Below are positions 26,286 to 34,340 of a stretch of 64,000 nt of DNA, piece after piece. The position numbers and the translations under genes were made by a program. The notes beneath the pieces were generated by a model. That model was not told where the DNA came from. It saw nothing but the letters and a program-made list of their open reading frames with translations, and ran no database searches. How positions within the stretch are numbered: position 1 is the stretch's first letter; the number at the start of each line of letters is the position of its first letter. Origin of the DNA: Pseudanabaena sp. FACHB-2040 (GTDB taxonomy: Bacteria; Cyanobacteriota; Cyanobacteriia; Phormidesmidales; Phormidesmidaceae); assembly GCF_014696715.1 (NCBI RefSeq), contig NZ_JACJQO010000015.1:1-64000 (forward strand), in the 5' to 3' direction.

Positions 26286-26801
26286 TTAAGCCTGGCGGTG
26301 GTAGTTTGCTGTCATGAAGTGGTGCCACTGGCCGTTATCGCCCAGGCAAAAGGAAGTCATCACCCGATGATCGCTACTCTTGAATTCGATCACGTCTTTG
26401 TAATGGGCCATTCCGCCCTCGTTAGCCATGGCTGGGCCTTCAGAATGCAGGGTGAGCACCCGTTCAGCAACGTCGAGTTCGCCATCGTAAACCCAGAGGT
26501 GGGTCATCATCGACCCAACCCAGGTGCCGACATAGCGCTGCTTTTGGGGGTTATAGCCGAGGGTCATAATGGTGGTGGCCATACTGCCACACATTTCGCC
26601 CTGGCCTTCGGCAATTACCCAGAGGTCACCCAGGGATTTCACGCTCTCTGTCCCCGTTGATTTTTCGAGGGGCTGATCTGGCTCTGTCATCGCTTCAACC
26701 TCATAGGTCCATTCGCCTACCAATTGTTGGAGCCACTGGTGTTCTTTTTGGGGCTGTTCTAGTGCAGACGGGGCCTGTTGTAAGTCGGTTGTAGTTGTCA
26801 T
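26286..26801 (-). CDS. DUF1579 family protein (first of two)
   Basis: The 171-residue cytoplasmic protein matches DUF1579: HQWLQQLVGEWTYE, a central GYNPQKQRYVGTWVGSMMTH and a closing HRVMTSFCLGDNGQWHHFM. The fold is lipocalin-like; the role is unknown, but these genes recur with YCII, PhnB-like and ECF42 genes. It lies 160 bases downstream of the PhnB-like gene at 26962 and is probably transcribed with it from the ECF-type promoter at 27477-27505. A paralog is at 39683. Confidence 0.88.
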   Translation of the reverse strand: MTTTTDLQQAPSALEQPQKEHQWLQQLVGEWTYEVEAMTEPDQPLEKSTGTESVKSLGDLWVIAEGQGEMCGSMATTIMTLGYNPQKQRYVGTWVGSMMTHLWVYDGELDVAERVLTLHSEGPAMANEGGMAHYKDVIEFKSSDHRVMTSFCLGDNGQWHHFMTANYHRQA

Positions 26802-26961
26802 TGTTCTTCTCCTTGAGTGGTTGCTTTTGATCGCTAGCTTTGGTGTGTCACACCGAGCGGTGATACTCAGAAACTGGGTTGCCGATGTGAATGAGTTGAG
26901 TTTTGCTTGATTGGCCGTAAATTAACTGACCGTAAAGAAACCTGATCTCTCGATCTGCGGC

Positions 26962-27363
26962 CTACTCGCAGTTGATCATCCAGGGAATGCCAAATTTATC
27001 GACTGCCATACCAAACCGCTTGGCCCAGAAGGTTTCTTCCAAAGGCATTTGAATACTGCCGCCTTCAGCTAGGGCTTGAAAAATGTGCTCGGCCTTGTCT
27101 GGGTCGGGAATTTGCAGGGAGACCGAGAAGCCTTTGGGCGCATCGTATTGCCCAGGGGAGCAGTCAGACCCCATGATCGCCCAGTCGCCTAGGGTCAGCT
27201 GGGTGTGCATGATTTTGTTGCCAAATTCGGATGGCACTTCGGCCTCGGCAGGGGAACCGGCGAAGGTGAGCATTTCGCCCAGTTCGCCCCCCAAGACCTG
27301 GTGGTAAAACTTGAAGGCTGCTTCGCACTGACCATCGAACATCAGGTAAGGATTAACTTGCAT
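26962..27363 (-). CDS. PhnB-like VOC protein (first of two)
   Basis: The 133 residues begin MQVNPYLMFDGQCEAAFKFY and end FWAKRFGMAVDKFGIPWMIN, the signature of PhnB-like/3-demethylubiquinone-type VOC proteins. These are frequent ECF42 targets; their biochemical role is undefined. A promoter element TGTCGATCT-N14-CGACTA lies about 115-140 bases upstream. A close paralog is at 37601. Confidence 0.9.
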   Translation of the reverse strand: MQVNPYLMFDGQCEAAFKFYHQVLGGELGEMLTFAGSPAEAEVPSEFGNKIMHTQLTLGDWAIMGSDCSPGQYDAPKGFSVSLQIPDPDKAEHIFQALAEGGSIQMPLEETFWAKRFGMAVDKFGIPWMINCE

Positions 27364-27476
27364 GACGGTCTCCTTAAATAACTGAGTTACATCGAACGAA
27401 TGGGAACGTTTCAGAAACGACTCTTGGGTTAATTTCGGAGAGGGCAGAGGTAACGCTCACCCCTGGCTCTATCTAT

Positions 27477-27505
27477 TAGTCGAACGGCGGGAAGCGAGAT
27501 CGACA
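27477..27505 (-). promoter_or_regulatory. ECF42-type promoter upstream of the PhnB-like gene
   Basis: On the minus strand the site reads TGTCGATCT, 14 bases, CGACTA. The same two boxes with identical spacing occur at 39199-39227 and 41478-41506, each in front of a gene of this island. The -35 core TGTCGA and a CGA/C-containing -10 agree with the promoter motif I recall for ECF42 sigma factors. Confidence 0.75.
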
Positions 27506-27541
27506 AGGCAGCTAAATTTTTATCCAGGTGGTCATTTCAAC

Positions 27542-27985
27542 CTACGCCTGCGGTGATGCGGTGCTCCAGGGGTCATAGGTGCCAAAGTTCCACAGGTAGC
27601 CCTCTGGGTCTCGGCAAGAATAGTCGCGCCCGCCATAGTCTTGGTCTTGAATCTCCATGACGATTTCGGCCCCGGCTGCGATCGCATTTTCATAGTGCTG
27701 ATCCACCTCGTCCACCAAAATGTAAGGGCTTTGGGTGACGACATCTCCCTTTTTGCTGGGGGGCTGCTGGAGTTGAGCAAAGGTGTTATCCCGCACAGAA
27801 TCCAGCATGATCATGCCGTTGTCAAAGGTAAGTTCAGCGTGGGCAACGGTGCCGTCTGCCTCGGGCACAACTAGGTGTTTCTCAAAGCCAAAGGCCTGGC
27901 AAAGCCATTCCACAGCCGCTGCCGCATCGTTATACCGCAGGGTTGGAATGATTGTTGCCACAGTTTTTTTGGGCGTGCTAGTCAT
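27542..27985 (-). CDS. VOC-family protein (PhnB/glyoxalase type)
   Basis: The 147-residue protein starts with VATIIPTLRYNDAAAAVEWL and ends DYSCRDPEGYLWNFGTYDPW, typical of the VOC subgroup paired with YCII and DUF1579 genes. It stands 155 bases downstream of the acetyltransferase gene on the same strand. I see no ECF-type promoter directly in front. The reaction is unknown. Confidence 0.88.
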   Translation of the reverse strand: MTSTPKKTVATIIPTLRYNDAAAAVEWLCQAFGFEKHLVVPEADGTVAHAELTFDNGMIMLDSVRDNTFAQLQQPPSKKGDVVTQSPYILVDEVDQHYENAIAAGAEIVMEIQDQDYGGRDYSCRDPEGYLWNFGTYDPWSTASPQA

Positions 27986-28139
27986 AGTCGTTGCCTCCTT
28001 AAATGAGAGTTATTTAGTAAAAGTTATGGGCGGCTCCCTGCTGGCGTCAAACCGGCTCGATCAGTCGGGACTGTAGGGCGGGCAATGCAATGTCCACCCA
28101 TGGAGAAGACGTTTCTCAGAAACAGCCTCGATACTGTAG

Positions 28140-28688
28140 CTAGGGAGCTTTGGCGCTGAAGTCAGACCAAGTGGCCCGGTCTAGGCGGTAGACCGAGCAG
28201 TCGTCGTCGCCAAAGCGGCGGTGCTCCAAAAACTTGAAGCCGAGGCGCTCGTAGAAACGCTGGGCACGGGTGTTGCTAGTGAGCGGGTCAATTAGCACTG
28301 CGGTAACCTGGGGGTCAGCAAAGCAGCGGGCTAGGGCTAGGTGCATCATGGTGGTGCCGTAGCCTTTGCCCAACTCGGTGGGTTCTCCAATCCAAATGTC
28401 GATCGCCCGCAGGTGGTCAGGCACATCGCCCCAGTAGCGACTGTCTTCTTGAGCGGGGTCAATAATTTGGATAAAGCCAATGGGGCGACCATTTAGCTCA
28501 GCGATCAACTGCTCGCGCCAGTCGGGGGTACGGGCTAGCTCTACCTCCCAACCCCAGTCGTCGTTGGGGTCGGCGGCGACCACCTGAGGTTGCTCATCCC
28601 AGTAACGGAGGAGGCTTACATCGGCAAGGGTAGCGGGCCGCAAGGTGATGGCGCTTGACTCAGACATGGTCGTTACCTGCTGGTTCAA
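28140..28688 (-). CDS. GNAT acetyltransferase resembling aminoglycoside AAC(6')
   Basis: The protein has 182 residues from ATG 28688, or 175 from a second Met (28667). The acetyl-CoA motif is EPTELGKGYGTTMMHLAL (about 112-129). The layout IDxWIG...LGKGYGT...DPLTSNTRAQRFYERLGF follows AAC(6')-Ib-type enzymes, which acetylate aminoglycosides; related proteins acetylate other amines. Whether it confers resistance cannot be told from sequence. A perfect inverted repeat (ATAGT-8-ACTAT) sits 24-41 bases before the start and is a likely operator. Confidence 0.85.
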   Translation of the reverse strand: MNQQVTTMSESSAITLRPATLADVSLLRYWDEQPQVVAADPNDDWGWEVELARTPDWREQLIAELNGRPIGFIQIIDPAQEDSRYWGDVPDHLRAIDIWIGEPTELGKGYGTTMMHLALARCFADPQVTAVLIDPLTSNTRAQRFYERLGFKFLEHRRFGDDDCSVYRLDRATWSDFSAKAP

Positions 28689-28711
28689 TATCGGCTAACC
28701 GCTCAAACAGT

Positions 28712-28729
28712 ATAGTTCTTTTGTACTAT
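28712..28729. promoter_or_regulatory. Inverted repeat ATAGT-N8-ACTAT upstream of the acetyltransferase
   Basis: A 5-bp perfect inverted repeat with an 8-base spacer lies in the promoter region of the leftward GNAT gene. A near-identical arrangement (ATAGT-N8-ACTGT) lies upstream of the ECF sigma gene at 42831-42848, and both share ATAGTACA on one strand. A shared repressor is possible but unproven. Confidence 0.45.
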
Positions 28730-28977
28730 TTCGCGAGCAAAGGAAATGAATCTTCAAAGCAAGGGCGTTAATTCAGCTTTAAAACCAGCGTCTGCTGCCA
28801 TTCATGACGTTTATCAACTGGCGAGCGATAAAAGATATGGCAGTGAAAACATTACTAGTATTGTTCAGCTTTTTATCTGACGCTCTTGTCTGGCAAAAGC
28901 TTAAACATAAGCAGACAAATTTAAACTTGAGGAGAAAACCCTTGATACAACTGCTCCTGCAGTTGACACGTGCAAAA
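28730..28977. other. Intergenic, no gene recognised
   Basis: The stretch is fairly AT-rich. A plus-strand frame of 61 codons (28804-28989) runs into the terminator hairpin and has no family or good ribosome-binding site; I do not support it as a gene. Confidence 0.4.
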
Positions 28978-29033
28978 GGGGGGCCATGAGGTTTGCTTTA
29001 GTTTGAGGAACTTAAGCAGCTCATGAACCCCCC
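28978..29033 (-). terminator. Terminator-like hairpin after the RTX-like gene
   Basis: GGGGGG-cc-ATGAG pairs with CTCAT-gaa-CCCCCC across a loop of about 30 bases. Read on the minus strand, the stem ends in CCCCCC followed by TTTT, so it is suited to end transcription of the leftward calcium-binding protein gene. A second small hairpin AAGGCC-AAA-GGCCTT lies nearer the stop codon. Confidence 0.6.
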
Positions 29034-29113
29034 TTTAATCTCCTACTATCTCATTTGAGCTGCAGTAAAATCAGCCCTTTCAAGACTTTTCTGCACCACC
29101 AAGGCCAAAGGCC

Positions 29114-30514
29114 TTAAGACACATTTTGCAGAAAGTTCACTGTATCTGCTGCGGAGGTAAAGACATTACTTCCTACCTGAAACTGTTCCATATTAATGAT
29201 GGTTTGAGTCCAGTCAGCAGTATTGCCTCGGTTATCTTGAGTGCCCACAATTTCCAGACCCCTTCCTGCTAGTTCAGTAATGGTCATAGTGGCCGCATTG
29301 AAGAAGTCTAAGAAGATTAAGTCTCGGCCTCCACCACCGTCTACTGTCCCCTGCCCAGTACCTGTTTTAAAGGTGTCATTACCTAATCCGCCAGAGATAA
29401 GAGAATCTTTGATGTCCAAGGTAGTGCCCATAATCTCAAAGAAATCATCTCCATCGCCACCGTTGATAACTGATTTGGACACCCCGTATCCATTAACACT
29501 ACCACTCGTCCCAATTCCCGAGATAGTGAAGGAGTCGTCCCCATTTCCTCCGTCTATTGAAGATTCTAATACCCCATAAGCATCTCCCCTAGAAGCACTC
29601 ACAGTGCCCAAGATAGTAAAGGAGTCATTACCATTGCCACCACTGAGAGGAGATCTTGCTACTCCAGAACCCTCACTATAGCCACCGCCGCCGGCACTAC
29701 CAGTAATGTCAAAGAAGTCATCACCATCACCTCCGTTGATGGAAGATTCTAATACTCCTTGCCCAATGGCACCAGACCCCCCCCCTCGACCTCCAGTAAT
29801 GGTAAAGGAGTCATTGCCACTGCCACCCTCTAGGGCCGATCGAAATACTGCGTTACTAATGGTAAAAGAGTCGTTCCCATTGCCGCCACTAATAGCTGAC
29901 TCAGAAACTCCCCAAACACTACCACCAAGACTAAAAGAGTCGTTGCCGTCGCCACCTTCTACGGAGGATTGGTACACACCATAGCCAGAGCCAGACCGTA
30001 CCTGACTACCAGCGGAAATTCTAATGGTGTCATCCCCACTGCCGCCTTTTACAGCCGATTGATAGACACCATAAGCACCGGAGCCAGTAGTGGTAGTGGC
30101 TGAAATCGTGATGCTGTCATTTCCACTACCTGCATCTATAGAGGACTGGAACGCACCGTAGCTACTTCCAGAAAGACTAGCTATAGATAAGACATCATTG
30201 CCAGATCCACCTAAAATTGTTGACCATTTTACGCCGTAAGCTGTAGAACCAGTAGCTCTAGCTTGGAAGGTATCGTTACCTTCCCCTGCATCGATTAGAG
30301 AAGATAACACACCAACCGCTTCTGGGGCTCCGCCTATTTCCGTGGCTGTAACTGTGGCATTGCCCTCAATAATGTCATTGCCCCCAAAGGCGTTGACAAC
30401 TGCATTCACAATTGCTGCACCAAACACATCATTTGCTGGACCGGTAATATCCACCGCTCCTATAAATGTGTCGATGAAAGGAGTTCCCTTTAGCTCGCCT
30501 GTTAACTGTCCCAT
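29114..30514 (-). CDS. RTX-like calcium-binding beta-roll repeat protein, probable type I secretion substrate
   Basis: The 466-residue protein contains about thirteen GGxGxDxhxh calcium-binding motifs (for example SGGNGNDSFTI). They are not in tight nonapeptide tandem but spaced by 30-40 residues of YGVxxSxI-type sequence, giving a regular long-period repeat. There is no Sec signal. The C-terminus (MEQFQVGSNVF, then AADTVNFLQNVS) resembles RTX secretion tails. It is expected to be exported by an HlyB/HlyD/TolC system and to fold in extracellular calcium. The exporter genes at 47716 and 53487 are 17-24 kb away, so the pairing is only a guess. The role may be surface or biofilm-related. The gene is monocistronic. 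Confidence 0.88.
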   Translation of the reverse strand: MGQLTGELKGTPFIDTFIGAVDITGPANDVFGAAIVNAVVNAFGGNDIIEGNATVTATEIGGAPEAVGVLSSLIDAGEGNDTFQARATGSTAYGVKWSTILGGSGNDVLSIASLSGSSYGAFQSSIDAGSGNDSITISATTTTGSGAYGVYQSAVKGGSGDDTIRISAGSQVRSGSGYGVYQSSVEGGDGNDSFSLGGSVWGVSESAISGGNGNDSFTISNAVFRSALEGGSGNDSFTITGGRGGGSGAIGQGVLESSINGGDGDDFFDITGSAGGGGYSEGSGVARSPLSGGNGNDSFTILGTVSASRGDAYGVLESSIDGGNGDDSFTISGIGTSGSVNGYGVSKSVINGGDGDDFFEIMGTTLDIKDSLISGGLGNDTFKTGTGQGTVDGGGGRDLIFLDFFNAATMTITELAGRGLEIVGTQDNRGNTADWTQTIINMEQFQVGSNVFTSAADTVNFLQNVS

Positions 30515-31071
30515 GTTATGTGTCCTTCAGTTGAATGGACTGAGGTAATTACTTATATAGAAGTATCAACAATGGCTTCTCTTGTCCTCAGTGATTCAAT
30601 AAATCGTTAAGGTGGTCTAGATAGAGATAAAACCCTTGATTCCCCTACAAATCCTCCAAACTACAAGATTTATCCCCAATTTTAATGCCCAGGTTTGACT
30701 TTATACTCAAATTTTTTAGGCAAATACAGCCAATTTTCAGGGCGTAGTCAATTCTTTTTTCGGATATAGATGACCCTGGTTGACTCTAAATTTTTCCCCG
30801 TAGAATGTTGACAAATTTCTGAGCTTCCTATTTTTTGGTTGGCTGAAAGAAATGCGAGCGCACTACAAGAAAAACTACACCGAACGACTCAGACAACTGC
30901 CTAATACCAATTCACTAAATAATCACTACTCATCCACCCATCCACTCCACTACCCCCTATCCGCAGCACTTTTTCCTCGAAATTGAGCTTTGCGGTGTTC
31001 CGTAGTGCAAGTTACGACTCTGGGAAGCGCCTCCCCGTATAAGAGAAGAACGTTCCCTTACCGAACCTGCT
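30515..31071. other. Divergent promoter region between the RTX-like gene and hyuB
   Basis: The 557-base region separates two divergent genes. It is AT-rich next to the RTX-like gene (30590-30850) and contains the dispersed repeat at about 30899-30978. No protein-coding gene is supported. The length suggests substantial regulatory content. Confidence 0.5.
30899..30978 (-). repeat. Dispersed ~80-bp repeat, copy 1
   Basis: The plus strand reads CTAATACCAATTCACTAAAT, then a CATCCA-rich middle, then ACCCCCTATCCGCAGCACTTTTT. The reverse complement matches 54842-54930 along its length, apart from about eight extra bases there. Both copies are in non-coding DNA downstream or upstream of secretion-related genes. 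The ends are not inverted repeats, so it is not an obvious MITE. Confidence 0.7.
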
Positions 31072-32871
31072 ATGACGATTTCTCTCCCCAAGCCTCGTCA
31101 ACTGCCTACAATCGATCCCGTGACCGCTCAGGTCGTCGCGGGTGCCCTCAATGGTGTTGCCCTGGAAATGGGCCACAAACTGGCTCGCATGTCCTACTCC
31201 AGCATCATCCGCGAATCAGAAGACTTTGGGGCAGCGATTTTGGATGCAGATTGCCAGCAGTTGGCGGAATGTGCCTACAGCACCCCCCTACAATTGGGGC
31301 CGATTCCGGGCTATATGCGCGGTGTGCTCAAAGCGATGGAAGAAGATGGGGAAGAGTTTTACCCCGGCGATGTGATCCTTCATAACCACCCCTACTACGG
31401 CGCATCTCACGGGCCAGATATCGGTATCGGCATCCCTATCTTTAGGGGCGAAGAGCTGATTGGCTATTCCTTCACCACGGCTCACCACCTGGACATTGGC
31501 TCGTCTTCCCCCGGTAGCTGCGGCATTGTAGATGCGGTCGATGCCTTTGCCGAAGGACTGCAATTCAAAGCGGTCAAGCTGTACGAAAAGGGCATCAAGA
31601 ATCGCCAGGTGTGGCGCATGTTGCGGCAAAACATTCGCAGCGCTCAGGTGGTGGTAGGCGACATTGAGGCTCAGGTAGCAGCTTGCCGAGTGGGAGAACA
31701 GCGCTTCCTAGAACTCGTGGAGCAGTATGGCCTAGATACGGTGCTGGCGGCCAGTGAGGAGCTGATGAACTACTCCGAGCGCATGATGCGTCAGGCCATT
31801 GAGCGTTTGCCCGACGGTCAATACTCGGCGGAGGGCTTCATGGACGGCTTTTTAGACGATCCTGACCCTGGTAAGAAAGACCTGAAGATTGCTGTCACTG
31901 TCACCATTGATGGCAGCAACATGACCATTGACCTGGCGGGCACCGCGTCTCAGATAGACGATCGCCCCATCAATATGCCCTTCATCGGCACGGTGGACAT
32001 TGCGATTTTTGTGACCTTGCGATCGGTGCTGCTGGATACGGCTTTGATGGAGTATGTGCCGCAAAACTCTGGCCTTACCCGCCCTGTCCGGATCTCTGCG
32101 CCCAAGGGCTGTCTAGCAAACCCCATTTATCCCGCTCCGGTGATTGCTCGCTGCTGCCCCGGCAACGTTGTGGCGGATACCCTGATGAAGGCTCTGGCCC
32201 AAGTCGCACCGCAAAACGTCAGTGGCGGTATCGGCAATATTAAGGTCACCTCCTACAGTGGTACTTTAGGAGAAGACTACTGGGTTTATATGGATATCAC
32301 CGAGGGCAGCTATGGCGGGCGCTACGGTAAGGACGGCATGGACGGCGTAGATACCCTCTACGCCAACACCCGGAACAATCCCATCGAAGACATTGAGGCC
32401 CACTTGCCTCTGCGCGTGACTCGCTACGAACTGATTGAGGACGCCAGTGGAGCTGGGAAGCATCGGGGTGGCTTAGGCTCTATCCGCGATATTCAGTTTC
32501 TCTCACCAGGGCAGATGTCTCTGGAAGGGGAAGGCAACAAGTACGCTCCCTGGGGCATCTTCAGTGGCAAGGACGGTACCCCTGGTGGGGTGCAAATTCT
32601 CAACCCCTATGTGGGAACCGTGCAGGATTTGCCATCTAAGTTTCCCTGTCGCAAAACCAAACCGGGAGATACCCTGCGCACCATTAGCCCTTGTGGTGGC
32701 GGCTACGGTGACCCCCTAGAGCGCAATCCGGCTCAAGTGCTGGAGGATGTGCTGGATGGCTTTGTCGGCATTGAGTCGGCCAAGCGAGACTATGGGGTAG
32801 TGATCGATCCGGCGAATATGAGTGTTGATGAACAAGCAACGCTTGCGCTCCGCAAGACGATGGGGAAATAG
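31072..32871 (+). CDS. hyuB: Hydantoinase B / oxoprolinase family protein (HyuB)
   Basis: The 599-residue protein matches the HyuB/AcxB subunit: FGAAILDADCQQLAE near the start, HPYYGASHGPDIGIG and DIGSSSPGSCG in the middle, and the C-terminal GLGSIRDIQFLSPGQ and CGGGYGDPLERNP. With HyuA it forms an ATP-dependent enzyme that opens hydantoins, 5-oxoproline or, in relatives, carboxylates acetone. The specific substrate is inference from the neighbouring carbamoylase-like gene. It is cytoplasmic. It is separated from hyuA by the oppositely oriented hydrolase gene, an unusual order for subunits of one enzyme. Confidence 0.93.
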   Translation: MTISLPKPRQLPTIDPVTAQVVAGALNGVALEMGHKLARMSYSSIIRESEDFGAAILDADCQQLAECAYSTPLQLGPIPGYMRGVLKAMEEDGEEFYPGDVILHNHPYYGASHGPDIGIGIPIFRGEELIGYSFTTAHHLDIGSSSPGSCGIVDAVDAFAEGLQFKAVKLYEKGIKNRQVWRMLRQNIRSAQVVVGDIEAQVAACRVGEQRFLELVEQYGLDTVLAASEELMNYSERMMRQAIERLPDGQYSAEGFMDGFLDDPDPGKKDLKIAVTVTIDGSNMTIDLAGTASQIDDRPINMPFIGTVDIAIFVTLRSVLLDTALMEYVPQNSGLTRPVRISAPKGCLANPIYPAPVIARCCPGNVVADTLMKALAQVAPQNVSGGIGNIKVTSYSGTLGEDYWVYMDITEGSYGGRYGKDGMDGVDTLYANTRNNPIEDIEAHLPLRVTRYELIEDASGAGKHRGGLGSIRDIQFLSPGQMSLEGEGNKYAPWGIFSGKDGTPGGVQILNPYVGTVQDLPSKFPCRKTKPGDTLRTISPCGGGYGDPLERNPAQVLEDVLDGFVGIESAKRDYGVVIDPANMSVDEQATLALRKTMGK

Positions 32872-32889
32872 CGATCGCACTTTCCAATA

Positions 32890-32918
32890 GCCCCCAGATC
32901 CTAGGAGCTTCTGGGGGC
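32890..32918. terminator. Hairpin between convergent hyuB and hydrolase genes
   Basis: GCCCCCAGA and TCTGGGGGC form a perfect 9-bp GC-rich stem with an 11-base loop, located 18 bases after the hyuB stop and 22 bases before the end of the converging gene. There is no long T run, so it may be a weak bidirectional terminator. Confidence 0.6.
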
Positions 32919-32940
32919 AATCGCGATTCGTCGGTGATGG

Positions 32941-34176
32941 TTACAGCGCCAATTTAAGCAGCACTTGCAGGAGTATGTTTGCCCCGTTCTCTAAATCTTG
33001 AGGAGCGGTGTATTCCTTGACGTTGTGGCTGATGCCGTCAACACTGGGCACAAAGATCATGGCGGTGGGTGCGATCGCAGCAATCATGCCGGCATCGTGC
33101 CCGGCCCCACTGGGCATGTGCTTGACCGATAGCCCTAGCCCTGCGGCGGTTTGAGCCACCAGATCAATCATTGCGGGGTCAAAGGCAACAGGCTCAAAGC
33201 GAGCTAAGGATCGGCTGGTAATTTCCAGACCTTCTGCCGTCGCGATTTCCTGAATTTTGTTGTTCAGTTGGGCTTCGGCCTGATGGAGCAGAGCAGAGTC
33301 CGTATTTCGCAGATCTACCGTGAGGCGAGCTTCTTTGGCAATGACATTCACTAGCCCCGGCTTGGTCTGAATCGAGCCGACGGTCGCCACCTGGTTGCCG
33401 CCCATCTCTAGGGCCAGTTGGCGGGCGGCAACTGCGATCGCACTGGCTCCATACCCAGCATCGTGACGCAGGTGCATGGGGGTCGTACCGGCATGGTTGG
33501 AGACGCCTTTCACCGTAAACTCCTGCCAGATCATGCCCTGCACCCCGGTGACTGCGCCGATTTGAATTCTCTCTTGATCCAGAACTGGGCCTTGCTCCAC
33601 GTGCAGTTCTACAAACGCTTTTACCGGCTGGCTACCGCAGGGCACTGTCCCGGCATAGCCGATGCGCTCCAGCTCTTTGGCTACCGTAGTGCCATCTGTC
33701 CCCACTTCTGCCAGGGCCGCCTCTACCGGAAAGCCCCCGCTAAACACCCAACTGCCCATCATATCGGGGTGAAACCGGGCTCCTTCTTCATTTGTGAAAA
33801 AGGCTACTGCCAGCGGATAGCGGGTCTGAATCTGGCGTTCATTAAGGGTTTCGATCACCTCCAGCCCTGCCAAAACGCCCAGGTTGCCGTCGTAACGTCC
33901 CCCTGTTGCCACTGTGTCGATGTGCGATCCGGTCATCACAGGGGGCCCTGCTTCTAGCCCTGGACGCGTACCCACCACATTGCCAAGCTGGTCAACGGTG
34001 ATGGTAAGGCCGAGGGCTTTCATCCACGCCACTACCTGATCGCGGCCTGCTTTGTCTTCGTCGGTTAGGGCCAGACGACAGACACCGCCCCCCGGAATAG
34101 AGCCAATTTGAGCCAGCTGATCGAGGCGGTGCAGCATGCGATCGCAATTTACCTGCAGGGCAGTCGCAGTAGCCAT
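32941..34176 (-). CDS. hyuC: M20-family Zn-dependent hydrolase (N-carbamoyl-L-amino acid hydrolase / allantoate amidohydrolase)
   Basis: The start ATG 34176 (MATATALQVNC) has GAGG ten bases upstream; an in-frame start at 34263 is less likely. The 411-residue enzyme carries M20 metal motifs GSHIDTV, YDGNLGVLAG, FTNEEGARF and ELHVEQGPVL, plus SGAGHDAGMIA in the catalytic domain. It belongs to the HyuC/AtzC/ureidoglycolate group that hydrolyse N-carbamoyl amino acids or ureides, releasing ammonia and CO2. Placement between hyuB and hyuA fits hydantoin breakdown to free amino acids. It lies convergent to hyuB and divergent from hyuA. Confidence 0.92.
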   Translation of the reverse strand: MATATALQVNCDRMLHRLDQLAQIGSIPGGGVCRLALTDEDKAGRDQVVAWMKALGLTITVDQLGNVVGTRPGLEAGPPVMTGSHIDTVATGGRYDGNLGVLAGLEVIETLNERQIQTRYPLAVAFFTNEEGARFHPDMMGSWVFSGGFPVEAALAEVGTDGTTVAKELERIGYAGTVPCGSQPVKAFVELHVEQGPVLDQERIQIGAVTGVQGMIWQEFTVKGVSNHAGTTPMHLRHDAGYGASAIAVAARQLALEMGGNQVATVGSIQTKPGLVNVIAKEARLTVDLRNTDSALLHQAEAQLNNKIQEIATAEGLEITSRSLARFEPVAFDPAMIDLVAQTAAGLGLSVKHMPSGAGHDAGMIAAIAPTAMIFVPSVDGISHNVKEYTAPQDLENGANILLQVLLKLAL

Positions 34177-34340
34177 AGTCGGTGCCTCAAATTTCTCTAC
34201 GCCATCTTGACCGCAAACGAGATAGACCACTGTTTCCACGGTTACAGATGGTCTTACCGGCAAAACGGTGCAGCTTGAACATTTCGCAGAAACCCGACTT
34301 ACCTAAGATGGACGCGGCACTTCAATGCAAGGGGTAGATC

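Noticed and set aside
28804-28989. A 61-codon plus-strand frame near the terminator
   Set aside because: It runs into the stem of the hairpin, lacks a ribosome-binding site and has no similarity that I recognise.
29114-30514. Regular DNA repeats that could suggest a CRISPR-like array
   Set aside because: The periodicity is at codon level and encodes GGxGxD repeats; units vary in sequence and length.
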